Source of the DNA: Kiritimatiellia bacterium
GTDB taxonomy: Bacteria > Verrucomicrobiota > Kiritimatiellia > WLWN01
Direction of reading: 5' to 3'
Assembly (NCBI GenBank): GCA_012103575.1
Contig: WLWN01000001.1
Coordinates: forward strand, 1,802,538 to 1,866,537
Length of the DNA stretch: 64,000 nucleotides
The first letter of the stretch is position 1, and each line of letters starts with the position of its first letter. Of this stretch, positions 38,384-47,693 are shown piece by piece. The notes under the pieces were generated by a model that was not told where the DNA came from, did no database searches, and worked only from the letters and a program-made list of their open reading frames with translations. The position numbers were made by a program, and so were the translations under genes.

Positions 38384-38968
38384 CTATTCGGGAATAAAAA
38401 GTTTTTGTCCAACTCTTAAACGGTCAGGGTTTTCGAGGTCATTCGCGTCGATAATGACTTTTATTTTTGCTTGGTAAGCCTTTGCAATTTCCGAGAGACT
38501 TTCACCGGGCTGCACTTCATGTTCATATCCATATTCGTTTGTAGAACGCTGTTTTTTCTTTGAATATCTTTTTTTGGGGGGGGCTAACAATTGGGCCATT
38601 TTTTTACTCAGGACATCGACGACTTCTTGCTTATCCTGTTCACGGTTTTTGTGGAGTTCTTCTACTTGCTTCTCTAAGTCCTCTATGTGTCTTTCCATTT
38701 TTAGGTGTTTTGCATCCGTCGATTGAGTTTGATCGGTTTGGATACGCCCCTGTTCGCGTTGGAGGCGTTCAATTTCGAATTCTACGTTTTCTAAACGCCC
38801 AGAGATTTTTTTTAGGTTTTCTTGTATAATTAATACATTCTCTCGTTTTGCCATCGTCTGTCGTTTGGTCTCTTGGGGCAACGTCATGCACCCAGTAGAC
38901 ATGAAGAAAAAATTAAATGTCGTTAAAAGAGACATAATCGAATATATCCATGTACATTTCATATTCAT
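38384..38968 (-). CDS. LysM-domain lipoprotein with coiled coil
   Basis: 194 residues. The N-terminus is a signal peptide ending STGC, a plausible lipobox, so it is likely anchored in a membrane. Residues 40-120 form a charged coiled coil (RLENVEFEIERLQREQGRIQ). A single LysM domain at about 145-194 (HEVQPGESLSEIAKAYQAKI, NPDRLRVGQKLFIPE) should bind peptidoglycan. The ATG directly follows the TAA of the PAP2-family gene. Likely a cell-wall-associated envelope protein. Stop TAG. Confidence 0.87.
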   Translation of the reverse strand: MNMKCTWIYSIMSLLTTFNFFFMSTGCMTLPQETKRQTMAKRENVLIIQENLKKISGRLENVEFEIERLQREQGRIQTDQTQSTDAKHLKMERHIEDLEKQVEELHKNREQDKQEVVDVLSKKMAQLLAPPKKRYSKKKQRSTNEYGYEHEVQPGESLSEIAKAYQAKIKVIIDANDLENPDRLRVGQKLFIPE

Positions 38969-39427
38969 TTATAACGGCCAATACGTATGGATAATAAGAG
39001 CCATTGCAATGCCCAGAGCCATACCTAAAAAAACTTCAAGAGGAGTGTGGCCCAAGAACTCAACGAGTTTTTTCTCTGAGACATGTTTTTCCTTGAAAAA
39101 TTCTTCCACAATTTGGTTCAACAATCGGGCTTGTGTTCCAGCTGCCCGCCTAACACTTTGGGCATCAAACATAATAATTCCTGAAAATGCAAGGGTTAGC
39201 GCAAAAAGAGGCGTACTAAATCCTACACACAACCCTACCGAAGTAGCTAAAGCACTAGCCATGGCCGAGTGTGAACTTGGCATCCCCCCAAGACGAACAA
39301 ACACATGAAAATCAATTTTTTTTGTTTTGATCGTACTAAATAAAAGCTTCAGAAATTGCGCAAACATCCATGCAGAAAGTGCTGCCCAAATGCTTATGTT
39401 ATGTAATATATCGAAGTCTGCTGTCAT
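38969..39427 (-). CDS. Divergent PAP2-family integral membrane protein
   Basis: 152 residues of the COG1963 (YuiD) type: a short N-terminal membrane segment, then GGMPSSHSAMASALATSVGL with the conserved SHS, FDAQSVRRAAGTQARLLN, and the C-terminal GHTPLEVFLGMALGIAMAL. The family is related to PAP2 phosphatases but its activity is not established. It is coupled to the LysM lipoprotein gene (stop and start adjacent). Intact. Confidence 0.88.
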   Translation of the reverse strand: MTADFDILHNISIWAALSAWMFAQFLKLLFSTIKTKKIDFHVFVRLGGMPSSHSAMASALATSVGLCVGFSTPLFALTLAFSGIIMFDAQSVRRAAGTQARLLNQIVEEFFKEKHVSEKKLVEFLGHTPLEVFLGMALGIAMALIIHTYWPL

Positions 39428-39520
39428 GTTCGGTGGTATTTAATACAAATTAAGATGATTTGTCTATTTTTGAAAACGCTCTTTTTTTCATAATTCCTGA
39501 ATTCGCAGGAAAAAAAACAC

Positions 39521-39548
39521 TTGAAAAGCGTTCTTCTTCATATATACT
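39521..39548 (+). promoter_or_regulatory. Sigma-70-type promoter for the AbiEi-like gene
   Basis: TTGAAA (39521-39526) and TATACT (39543-39548) are separated by 16 bases and lie 24 bases before the TTG start of the next gene. Both boxes are one mismatch from consensus. Confidence 0.6.
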
Positions 39549-39571
39549 AAAATTAATTAAGGAATTAAGTT

Positions 39572-40024
39572 TTGAAAAGATCATCAAAAGAGTCAGTTTT
39601 TAGGTTATACGAACCCGTATCTTCCCAGCAGGGGTTTTTTACCACTAAGCAGGCTATTCAAGCAGGTTATCCTGATGCTGTTCACCCCTATCACGTTAGA
39701 AATAAAGATTGGGTCCGAATACAACGTGGAATTTACCGCTTAAGTCGGTACCCAGCACCGAATCGTCCTGAACTCATGATTTGGTACCTATGGTCCAGAA
39801 ACCGTGAAGAAGAACCACAAGGCATTTACTCATACTTAACAGCGCTGGAGATTCATGGTATATTACCTGCTCGTCCAGATCAATTATACGCATTAAAAAA
39901 TCGTCCCGAGTTAAAGGTCTTTTTATCTGCAGATGTTTCTAGAGAAAAACAGGCATTCGGAAAATCACAAGAACCTGCACGAGAAAAAACAAATATGTCT
40001 TGGGCTGTATGGAACAACGAATGA
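39572..40024 (+). CDS. AbiEi-type antitoxin-domain protein (partner not seen)
   Basis: 150 residues. The N-terminal half is a winged-helix of the type in AbiEi antitoxins: GFFTTKQAIQAGYPDAVHPY, VRIQRGIYRLSRYP, then ELMIWYLWSRNREEEPQGIY and SYLTALEIHGI. AbiEi proteins repress their own operon and neutralise an AbiEii nucleotidyltransferase toxin. No toxin gene follows: the next feature is a MITE remnant and then glpD on the other strand. The C-terminal part is short, so the gene may be truncated. Start TTG with AAGGAA upstream. Confidence 0.7.
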   Translation: MKRSSKESVFRLYEPVSSQQGFFTTKQAIQAGYPDAVHPYHVRNKDWVRIQRGIYRLSRYPAPNRPELMIWYLWSRNREEEPQGIYSYLTALEIHGILPARPDQLYALKNRPELKVFLSADVSREKQAFGKSQEPAREKTNMSWAVWNNE

Positions 40025-40037
40025 CAATTCTTTTCGT

Positions 40038-40069
40038 CCTAGATCCGGCCGTTAAACGCGGGATCTAGG
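40038..40069. mobile_element. 32-bp internally deleted MITE (two ends only)
   Basis: CCTAGATCC and GGATCTAGG as a near-palindrome around GGCCGTTAAACGC. These are the two ends of the old MITE subfamily without the middle. No target duplication is visible. It lies between the AbiEi-like gene and glpD. Confidence 0.8.
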
Positions 40070-40070
40070 T

Positions 40071-41759
40071 TTATGAGGATGGCAGGTGAAACCGCTTTTC
40101 TGTCTCAGCAATTTCCGACTGTATTTTCTCTTCATCCCACCCTAATTCTTGACCCATAATCGATCCGCAGAACTCCAGGAGCGCCTGCCCTGGATGGCCG
40201 AGCGCGCCCAGTCCCGTCCGGCGAAGAACAACGTCAGCAAGCGTTAGCGCCATTTCTTTTCGAACGGCATAAATAATTTCTGCAGGTAATACGGTCATCT
40301 GTTTTTCCTCAAGATCAGAAGGTAGGTTTAACGTCTCTGCCTGTGCACCCTTGATTTCCTGACAATATTTACTGACCTCTGAGAACTTGCTTCCATAATG
40401 ATACACAAGTCGGCGCGTATGTTTTAGGTCCAGTTCCGTTTCTTGAAGCGTCTGATTCATGAATCCATTAAAATCATCAATGTTTCCTCCTTCTAAGCGA
40501 CGCTCAGCGGTTTTACAGAACCGAACAGACCCTTTAAGTTTTTTGGATATAAGGTTGACCACTTGTTCAGCCAAAAATCGGCAGGTCGTATATTTAACGC
40601 CCACCGCGCTAAGAAATCCTTCTATACCATCCACTTTTTGATGATCAATAATTCTATATGTATGGTCGGCTGTACTTGTATTCAGTATGTCACTTTCACC
40701 TGCAGGTCTAAGGCCTCCGGACCAATATAGAACATCCTCGCGTTTTAGCTGGATAGAAGGCAACGCCCGGTTGAGTGCTTGGAGAAATAGTTCTAGATCC
40801 TTTTCTGTAATAACGAAATGGTCCGGATCACTTTCATAAAGTTCGTCAGTGGTCCCAATGAATGAATGATCATGCCAAGGCGTAACAAAATAAAGTCGGT
40901 TGCCTCTTGATACCGTTGTCGAAGCATCTTTTTGAGGGCTATTGACCGTAAAGGCTGTGTTGTCTGTCAACGGCCGTGTAAGAATTTGGATCCCCTTTGA
41001 AAGCTTTGTGGGCTGTCTTGACACGTGTGGATTCAATCGTTGGATCATCGTGTTTGACCAGGGTCCGCTCATATTAACGACCAGCTTACTGCGAAGCTCA
41101 AAGGTTTCGTCTGTTCGCTGATCTTTGACTTTGACCCCTACGACTTTCTCCCTTTTCCGTAACAACCCTGTAGCTTCGACATAATTAGCTAATTGAGCGC
41201 CTTCGGCGACGGCACTTAAGGCAAAAGAAAGCGTGAGCCGTTCGGAATTAAACATTTGTGCATCGTAAAAAACAGCGCCGCCGGTGAGGCCTTCCGGAGA
41301 TATATAAGGAGCTTGTTCTATACATGCTTCTCGAGAAAGGATTTTGCCTTTTGGAATCTGTTTTTGTGAATCAGCCAATGTGTTTCTGTCACACGAAATG
41401 ATATCATTGAGCAAGAGCGCGAACCGCATTATTTCAGGTCCCTTCATTCCATGCCCATAGCAAGGAAGAATAAATTTGAGAGGGTGAACAAGATGAGGTG
41501 CCATATGCATCATACGCCTTCTCTCCAGAATAGAGATGCGCATACGCCGAAAGCCAAGGTGTTGAAGATACCGCAATCCTCCATGAATAATTTTGAACGA
41601 TCCTGATGAAGTAGCGTGACCAAAGTCACTCTTCTCAACGAGAGCGACTCGGAACCCTCTTAAGCTCGCATCCCAAGCCGTACAAAGGCCATGTACACCG
41701 CCTCCAATGATGACGATATCGTATTCTTGATTATACAGCGTTTGTAAATCTCGTTTCAT
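40071..41759 (-). CDS. glpD: Glycerol-3-phosphate dehydrogenase (FAD-dependent)
   Basis: 562 residues. The dinucleotide fold is at the N-terminus (YDIVIIGGGVHGLCTAWDAS), with LVEKSDFGHATSSGSFKIIH, HGGLRYLQ, VVNMSGPWSNTMI, and FVTPWHDHSFIGTTDE following. The C-terminal cap contains LADVVLRRTGLGALG. It oxidises glycerol 3-phosphate to dihydroxyacetone phosphate at the membrane. The nearby GDPD could supply the substrate. Intact; ends TAA, 2 bases from a MITE remnant. Confidence 0.92.
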   Translation of the reverse strand: MKRDLQTLYNQEYDIVIIGGGVHGLCTAWDASLRGFRVALVEKSDFGHATSSGSFKIIHGGLRYLQHLGFRRMRISILERRRMMHMAPHLVHPLKFILPCYGHGMKGPEIMRFALLLNDIISCDRNTLADSQKQIPKGKILSREACIEQAPYISPEGLTGGAVFYDAQMFNSERLTLSFALSAVAEGAQLANYVEATGLLRKREKVVGVKVKDQRTDETFELRSKLVVNMSGPWSNTMIQRLNPHVSRQPTKLSKGIQILTRPLTDNTAFTVNSPQKDASTTVSRGNRLYFVTPWHDHSFIGTTDELYESDPDHFVITEKDLELFLQALNRALPSIQLKREDVLYWSGGLRPAGESDILNTSTADHTYRIIDHQKVDGIEGFLSAVGVKYTTCRFLAEQVVNLISKKLKGSVRFCKTAERRLEGGNIDDFNGFMNQTLQETELDLKHTRRLVYHYGSKFSEVSKYCQEIKGAQAETLNLPSDLEEKQMTVLPAEIIYAVRKEMALTLADVVLRRTGLGALGHPGQALLEFCGSIMGQELGWDEEKIQSEIAETEKRFHLPSS

Positions 41760-41787
41760 GTCGAATCATAGGCCTTTTGAAACACGC

Positions 41788-42930
41788 TTATAGCGAATCG
41801 TATAGCTCGGAAAGAGTCCCCTTAAAACTAGAAAAGCTATTATGTTCTTCTATAAATCTTTTCGCGCATTTACCCAATTTTTCCCGTAGCGTCTCATTAT
41901 TGGCTAGTGTCCACATGGCCTCTGAAAAGTCTTCTATCTGCGGTTTTGCAAGGAACGAGATCTCCGAGGTTAACACTTGCGTATGTGTAGGAAGATCTGT
42001 TGCAAGAACAGGCCTGCCGGAATGAAGATACGAATAGACTTTCATAGGCGTATTGAGGCCTTGGATTCTTGGTGACACAAGAACATCTGCCTTTTGGAAA
42101 AGGGCGTTCATTAATTGAAGGGGACGTGGACCTATAAAATGTACCTTGTTGATGGCTCGGCAGGGCACTTTTTTTTCATAGGCTTTAATGCTCGATGTTG
42201 AACCGCCCACAATAACAAGTTCAACGTCTTCCGTCTTTCCGAGTAGTCGCTCGAAACTATCTATTAAGAGATCAATCCCCTGATAGGGTTCAAGATTACC
42301 GATATACATGAAGCACGTCCCTTTAAGAGATAAAGGGCCTAAGACATCTTCATCTTCGCCTCCTTCTCTGATTTCGAGTAACGAAATGTCGCGAAGAATA
42401 ACTGCTTTTTTTGCATCATTTTTTTGAGCAATATCGCCTAGCGCTTCGCATACGGGAATCACCACCTCTGCGCCGCGTATGGCCGCCCGCTCAAACAGTC
42501 TCAAAAAGGGTAATAGAAAAGAAAGCCATGTTTTTTTTTCCACCATTTGCTGTGGCATAGACGAATCCATGTCATAAATGTAAGCGATCTGAAAGAGGCC
42601 TTTAAACATCATCGCCATGAAAACAGACTCTTCTACCGCATGAATGATATCCGGCTTTTTGCGAAGAACCATTCCCATGGCTTTGAAAAACATATAACTA
42701 TCACAAACCAGCTTTTTGAAAGAAAAGCCGGGGGATAGGTCTTTTATAAAAAGGGGCGCAGGAATACGATGGAGTTTCACATTTGGGTAATTGATGTCTG
42801 TGCCTTCATGATATGTTAGCACCTCTATGTGATCATCCCGCTCACTCAATACGCGAAGCACAAGATCAACCGCAATCGGGGTCCCTCGATGCTGAAAAAA
42901 AGGATGGGGAGCAAGTAGTAATATATTCAT
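41788..42930 (-). CDS. GT4-type glycosyltransferase
   Basis: About 380 residues with a GT-B fold. The N-terminal domain starts MNILLLAPHPFFQHRGTPIA. The C-terminal nucleotide-sugar domain reads FMYIGNLEPYQGIDLLIDSF, VELVIVGG, VHFIGPRPLQLMNALFQKAD and VSPRIQGLNTPMKVYSYLHS. It most likely transfers a sugar to a lipid or envelope polymer; the acceptor is unknown. I chose the ATG at 42930, just after the fni stop, rather than the one at 42954 inside fni. Distal gene of the HMGR-fni-GT cluster. Intact. Confidence 0.86.
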   Translation of the reverse strand: MNILLLAPHPFFQHRGTPIAVDLVLRVLSERDDHIEVLTYHEGTDINYPNVKLHRIPAPLFIKDLSPGFSFKKLVCDSYMFFKAMGMVLRKKPDIIHAVEESVFMAMMFKGLFQIAYIYDMDSSMPQQMVEKKTWLSFLLPFLRLFERAAIRGAEVVIPVCEALGDIAQKNDAKKAVILRDISLLEIREGGEDEDVLGPLSLKGTCFMYIGNLEPYQGIDLLIDSFERLLGKTEDVELVIVGGSTSSIKAYEKKVPCRAINKVHFIGPRPLQLMNALFQKADVLVSPRIQGLNTPMKVYSYLHSGRPVLATDLPTHTQVLTSEISFLAKPQIEDFSEAMWTLANNETLREKLGKCAKRFIEEHNSFSSFKGTLSELYDSL

Positions 42931-42931
42931 A

Positions 42932-43957
42932 TCACGACAAAACAAGTCTATCACAGCCTCTCATCTGATTGACATCCTGAAGGCCCAATAGAAACATGGC
43001 CGTGGTAAATTCTTGTTTTAGTCGTTCAATAACGTTTATTACCTTTTCATGAGATTCCATGGCGGGCTGAAGAAATGGAGAGGCCAACCCACACAAGGAA
43101 GCTCCGAGGACCATGGCCTTGACCATGTCAACGCCTGAACGAATCCCTCCCGATGCGATTAAAGTAATTTTATCCCTATATGGAGCCAGCATCTGAAGTG
43201 CCATAGGCGTTGGGATCCCCCAGTCTTGAAATTGTAAGCCCAGCGCATCTTGATTATCTGATTGCCGATGGTGTTCAATGCGACTCCATGAAGTTCCTCC
43301 TGTCCCCGCCACATCGATGCAGTGAATCCCTTTACGAACCAACACCTTTACATCTTCATCTGAGATACCTGCGCCCACTTCTTTGAGAACAATGGGCACA
43401 TCTAGTGATGAAGCCAGCTGACCTATTTTTTCTGCAAGGCCTGAAAAATTCGTGTTGCCTTCAGGCTGAATAGCTTCTTGAAGGGGATTTAAATGTAAAA
43501 ATAAACCATCGGCACCCACGACCTCTATCGCTTCACGAATATGTTCTACCGCGAACCCATAATTCAGCTGTATGGCCCCAAGATTTGAAAACAATAAGGT
43601 GGTTGGTGCGTATTTTCTGAGTTCAAAACTTTTACGCGATTCAGGATGTGTAAACATAACGCGCTGAGAGCCTACTCCCATGGCGATGCCGCAGTGTTCT
43701 GCCGCTAAGGCTAAATTTTTATTAATGGTGTCGATTAATTCATTCTGGCCACCCGTCATAGAAGAAATCAGCAAGGGAAAAGAGAGTTTTTTACCCATAA
43801 AAGAAGTAGATGGGTCTACCTGGGCAAGGTCTAATTCGGGTAAGGCTCGATGCTTCAAATGAATCGTATCGAAATACGATTTTCTTCGATCTACACGCTG
43901 ATCTTGTTCAATAATTTGCAGGTGGCGTATTTTTCTGTCGTTGGTTTGATCGTTCAT
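42932..43957 (-). CDS. fni: Type 2 isopentenyl-diphosphate isomerase
   Basis: 341 residues. FMN- and NADPH-binding type 2 IDI: KHRALPELDLAQVD, PLLISSMTGGQNE, AMGVGSQRVMF, LHLNPLQEAIQPEG, VPIVLKEVGAGIS, DVAGTGGTSWSRIE and LIASGGIRSGVDMVKAMVLG. It interconverts IPP and DMAPP. The ATG overlaps the TGA of the HMG-CoA reductase gene, so the two are coupled, which fits a mevalonate route to isoprenoids. Intact. Confidence 0.94.
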   Translation of the reverse strand: MNDQTNDRKIRHLQIIEQDQRVDRRKSYFDTIHLKHRALPELDLAQVDPSTSFMGKKLSFPLLISSMTGGQNELIDTINKNLALAAEHCGIAMGVGSQRVMFTHPESRKSFELRKYAPTTLLFSNLGAIQLNYGFAVEHIREAIEVVGADGLFLHLNPLQEAIQPEGNTNFSGLAEKIGQLASSLDVPIVLKEVGAGISDEDVKVLVRKGIHCIDVAGTGGTSWSRIEHHRQSDNQDALGLQFQDWGIPTPMALQMLAPYRDKITLIASGGIRSGVDMVKAMVLGASLCGLASPFLQPAMESHEKVINVIERLKQEFTTAMFLLGLQDVNQMRGCDRLVLS

Positions 43958-45000
43958 GATCGTTCCATTTTAACGTGTGCGGCCATGAGTTCGCCTTGAT
44001 GGGTTTGAGCCGCTAACAGTGATAGTTCGCCACATAAAACAGAAGCCGCTGCTATCACCGCCAGTCTACGCGCATTTTGGCCAGGCTCGCGTTTTTCAAA
44101 GCACCCCAAGGTTTTTAAATTGTCTTGAACAAAAGGGATTTCTTTACCATTGCCCACGGTGCCTACAATAATATTGGGAATAGTGACCGAAAAGTAGAGA
44201 TCTACGTCGCGTATTTCGGCATGCACAAATCCCTGTGAGCCTTCGACTATGTTGGCTCCATCCTGTCCGGTTGCTACATAAAAAGCGAGTAACACATTGG
44301 CAAAATGTGCATTCGCCGTACGAATACCACCTGCCAACATCGTTCCTATCAGATTTTTTTTAATATGGAGTTCTACAATTCTTTCAGGGGTGCTTTTTAA
44401 ATATCTTGCCACCCATTTTTGAGGAATGGTCACTTCGGCAATAACATTTTTTCCTCGGCCCAAAATTCCGTTCACCGCAGAAGCTTTTTTGTCTGTGCAA
44501 TAGTTGCCCGATATAGAAATATACTTTACCTCAGGATACGCTTGTTGAATCCATGTAATCAGTTGATCGGCGGCGGCCGTTACCATGTTATGTCCAGCGG
44601 CATCGCCCGTTTTAAATTCAAAACGCAAGTACAGCAGGTTGCCAACGAACTGGGCATGAAAGTCAAGGAGGTGAGTAAAACGACTATGCCTCCCAACAAC
44701 ATTTTCCATTTCGTCTTTTTTACGCTTCAACTCCGAAACAAGGCGAAGCGCCTCTGACGCATCCGATGCTTCCAAGAGAACAGATCGAGTCATACGATCA
44801 TCGATAACCACTCCATGAATACCTCCGGATACAGCCGTCACGCGAGCCCCTCGATGGGTTGAAGGCCATAACGGTTGTTCGTAAGTGGCTAAAGGAACCA
44901 TAACCTCATCGTTAACTTCTGGACCGATTATTTTTACCGGCCCCACGGACTGCATAGGGAGGGAAGCATGGGTTATTGTGTGGGAATTATTCATTGCCAA
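43954..45000 (-). CDS. Hydroxymethylglutaryl-CoA reductase
   Basis: 348 residues containing the class I-like core: TGDAAGHNMVTAAAD (HMG-CoA binding), ISGNYCTDKKASAVNGIL, the Lys in NYCTDKK, NAHFANVLLAFYVATGQDGA, and IIVGTVGNGKEIP. It makes mevalonate from HMG-CoA. The protein lacks the N-terminal membrane domain of eukaryotic forms and is shorter than usual for the conventional C-terminal tail. It is the first gene of the HMGR-fni-glycosyltransferase operon. The other mevalonate genes (kinases, decarboxylase) are not in the window. Confidence 0.92.
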   Translation of the reverse strand: MAMNNSHTITHASLPMQSVGPVKIIGPEVNDEVMVPLATYEQPLWPSTHRGARVTAVSGGIHGVVIDDRMTRSVLLEASDASEALRLVSELKRKKDEMENVVGRHSRFTHLLDFHAQFVGNLLYLRFEFKTGDAAGHNMVTAAADQLITWIQQAYPEVKYISISGNYCTDKKASAVNGILGRGKNVIAEVTIPQKWVARYLKSTPERIVELHIKKNLIGTMLAGGIRTANAHFANVLLAFYVATGQDGANIVEGSQGFVHAEIRDVDLYFSVTIPNIIVGTVGNGKEIPFVQDNLKTLGCFEKREPGQNARRLAVIAAASVLCGELSLLAAQTHQGELMAAHVKMERS

Positions 45001-45236
45001 TCTGCGTCAGCCTAAGGGAAAAGGATCCTATCATGCACTAATTTTTAATCGGATCGGCCACAATCCGATGTATTCATTATTTCCATGTGGGAAACATACA
45101 TCTTCTAGTGGTGCATTCAAGTTTTTATCTTTGAGACCCATCTAAAAAACAAATAACGTCCCGATCAGATGAGTCCATTGGAATAACTGAACGAATGACT
45201 TTTCCCTTATTCGTGCTTCCTATTTGTGCAAAATTT

Positions 45237-46799
45237 ATGCAAAAGAACAGTACGTGTAGAATAACCATGTTCCTATTGATAGGATTCATTTTGTTACAGG
45301 GATGTTCATCTCCCGACCCCAAAAAAAGCGAAACGATCAGGTGTGATTTATTGGTTTATGGAGGAACGCCTGCAGGTGTTTGCGCTGCAAGAGCGGCGGA
45401 AGAACAGGGACTCTCCGTAGTGGTGGTCGAACCTACCGGGCATCTGGGCGGTATGATGAGTAGTGGGTTATGTAATTCTGACAAAGCAAACCACCGGGTG
45501 ATTGGCGGATTGGGGTTACAGGTCTTTCAGCGAATTGGAAACCATTATAGGGACGATCTGGCATGGAAGTTCGAGCCACATGTCGCTAAAAAAATATTTG
45601 ATGAAATGATCGTTCATCCTAACATCACTGTCGTTCATCGTCAACGTGTCGAAAAGGTGATTAAAGAAGAACAACAAATCACGACGGTTCTTTTTACCCG
45701 AGGTTTAACCGTGGACGCATCCATGTACATCGATGCCACGTACGAAGGAGACCTTATGGCTCGTGCGGGCATTTCATATACGATCGGGCGAGAATCAGAT
45801 GAAACCTATGGGGGGGTTCAAGAGCTATCGGAGGAAAATCAATGGGCTGGATCTATTTCTGCACGCGATAAAAAAGGCCGTCTTTTCCCAGAAATACAAG
45901 ACGTTCCCATGAGTAAACCGGGAGGGGGAGATCGCAAAGTACAAGCGTATAATTTTCGTGTATGCCTAACAGATACAAAAAAGAACCAGATCAAAATAAA
46001 AAAACCGCGAGGCTATCGATCCAAACGGTATACGTTATTAGCCCACCATTTAGAAACCCACCCCACCCTTCAACTCCATGATTTAATAAAACTCTTTCAG
46101 CTTCCCAACCAAAAGTATGACATCAATAGCAATGGTCCTTTTTCAACAGATTATCTCGGTGGAAGCTGGGACTATCCTGATGCAGATTATGAACTTCGCA
46201 AAAAAATTTGGATAGATCACCAACGTTACACACAGGGGCTCTTCTATTTTTTAGGTCATGATAAGCGGGTTCCCTCGCACATTCGTAAAGACATGAAGCG
46301 ATATGGATATGCCAAAGATGAATTTAAAGATAATCATCATTGGCCTTACCAACTTTATGTGCGCGAAGGGCGTCGTATGAAGGGCGCTTTTATTTTAACC
46401 GAACAGGATGTTATCAAAAGGTTAGAGAAAGCAGACAATATCGGCATGGGCAGCCATTATATTGAAAGTCATCATATTCAACGTTTTATGTCGCCTGATG
46501 GCTATGTCCAAAATCGAGGACTGGTGCGTACACGCGGGAAAGTCAGGCCCTACCAAATTCCTTATAGAAGCATTACACCTCAAAAGACCGAATGTGCTAA
46601 TCTTCTGGTTCCCGTCTGTCTTTCAGCTTCGCATATAGCCTATTGCTCTCTTCGTATGGAACCTCAATACATGATCTTAGGCCATAGTGCAGGAGTTGCA
46701 GCGGCTCACGCTTTACATTCCAACCGAGCTGTTCAGGATGTTGACATTGCCGCACTTCAGTCTGCATTGAAAGAGCAAGGGCAAGTTCTGGCGTATTAG
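45237..46799 (+). CDS. FAD-dependent oxidoreductase lipoprotein
   Basis: About 520 residues. The likely start at 45237 gives a lipoprotein signal ending LLIGFILLQGCSS; an earlier ATG at 45195 would add 14 residues. After it comes an FAD-binding fold (CDLLVYGGTPAGVCAARAAE, VVVEPTGHLGGMMSSGLCN) and YIDATYEGDLMARAG. The C-terminus ends MILGHSAGVAAAHAL. The family (PF12831-like) is common in Verrucomicrobia and Planctomycetes, with unknown substrates, often in polysaccharide metabolism. Stop TAG, converging with the next gene. Confidence 0.86.
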   Translation: MQKNSTCRITMFLLIGFILLQGCSSPDPKKSETIRCDLLVYGGTPAGVCAARAAEEQGLSVVVVEPTGHLGGMMSSGLCNSDKANHRVIGGLGLQVFQRIGNHYRDDLAWKFEPHVAKKIFDEMIVHPNITVVHRQRVEKVIKEEQQITTVLFTRGLTVDASMYIDATYEGDLMARAGISYTIGRESDETYGGVQELSEENQWAGSISARDKKGRLFPEIQDVPMSKPGGGDRKVQAYNFRVCLTDTKKNQIKIKKPRGYRSKRYTLLAHHLETHPTLQLHDLIKLFQLPNQKYDINSNGPFSTDYLGGSWDYPDADYELRKKIWIDHQRYTQGLFYFLGHDKRVPSHIRKDMKRYGYAKDEFKDNHHWPYQLYVREGRRMKGAFILTEQDVIKRLEKADNIGMGSHYIESHHIQRFMSPDGYVQNRGLVRTRGKVRPYQIPYRSITPQKTECANLLVPVCLSASHIAYCSLRMEPQYMILGHSAGVAAAHALHSNRAVQDVDIAALQSALKEQGQVLAY

Positions 46800-46806
46800 G
46801 TAGGAT

Positions 46807-47604
46807 TTATTTTCTTGCCATAGCATGGACCCGTTGAAAGGCATGCCAAATAGAATTGCGGGACCCTTCTATGCGTACACGTTTTTGTGGATTCCTAAAA
46901 ATCTGACGAACCGAAGTCGTGGGACTCTGAATATTAAACGTAGAAGAAACGATAATCCCGTATGTCCCAATCTGTCTTTCTTCCCCCTCGAAAGGTAATG
47001 GATCGGAACCTGCAACCATAAACCCTTTATGGCTAGCCCAGCGCATGACTCGAGGTTCCGGCCATATGTTCGGTCTTAAGGGTATATCCCCCACTATTAC
47101 TTCTCCGAGTTCATATTGTTTGAGGATATTTTTCACAATCCGGCCCCTTTTGAAAAACCATTTGCCAAGTGACCAACTAAGTACAGGGATCCCGTTAGCG
47201 TCGCGAATAGCGTTGATCACATTGTGGATGGGTTTCCCTTCCAGGTCGTTGATATCAGTGGTTAGTGCAAGAACCTCTATATTTTCTTGGGTAACAATTT
47301 GCCGCCCAGCGATCAGGTAAAGAGCCTTTCCTTTTGGGCTGCGCAACAAAATGGAGCTCTCATCTGGACAGGATTCGAGTTGATAATCTGTGCTTTCCAG
47401 AAGTTGTCCTTCTTTCAATTTCCTAAAAAAGAAAGTGCCATGTCGTTCTGTTAGGAAAAGCATCATTACAGGATCGGTGCCAGCAGATTCTGAATAGCCG
47501 TGATTACGTTGATACAGCTCTTCTAGATTGTTACATGCCATATCAAATACCTCTGACAGGTCATAACAATCGTATAGATGCACATGTGTATCAGCAATAA
47601 GCAT
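46807..47604 (-). CDS. Uncharacterised protein with PHP-like opening
   Basis: 265 residues. It starts MLIADTHVHLYDCYDL, which resembles the first metal-binding strand of PHP or amidohydrolase proteins (D-T-H-V-H). Later segments include GIPVLSWSLGKWFFKRGRIV and GFMVAGSDPLPFEGEERQIG, giving a TIM-barrel flavour, but I cannot match it to a named family. No signal peptide. It stands alone between the FAD lipoprotein gene (convergent) and IS1380 copy C, which lies about 90 bases upstream of its start and may affect its promoter. Confidence 0.65.
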   Translation of the reverse strand: MLIADTHVHLYDCYDLSEVFDMACNNLEELYQRNHGYSESAGTDPVMMLFLTERHGTFFFRKLKEGQLLESTDYQLESCPDESSILLRSPKGKALYLIAGRQIVTQENIEVLALTTDINDLEGKPIHNVINAIRDANGIPVLSWSLGKWFFKRGRIVKNILKQYELGEVIVGDIPLRPNIWPEPRVMRWASHKGFMVAGSDPLPFEGEERQIGTYGIIVSSTFNIQSPTTSVRQIFRNPQKRVRIEGSRNSIWHAFQRVHAMARK

Positions 47605-47693
47605 GGGATGATGAGTTATTCCTTAATTTGCAAAGAATCATTATACCTTTTTACCGAGAGATTGCAATGTGTCCCCCAATGGCATTATCTATT

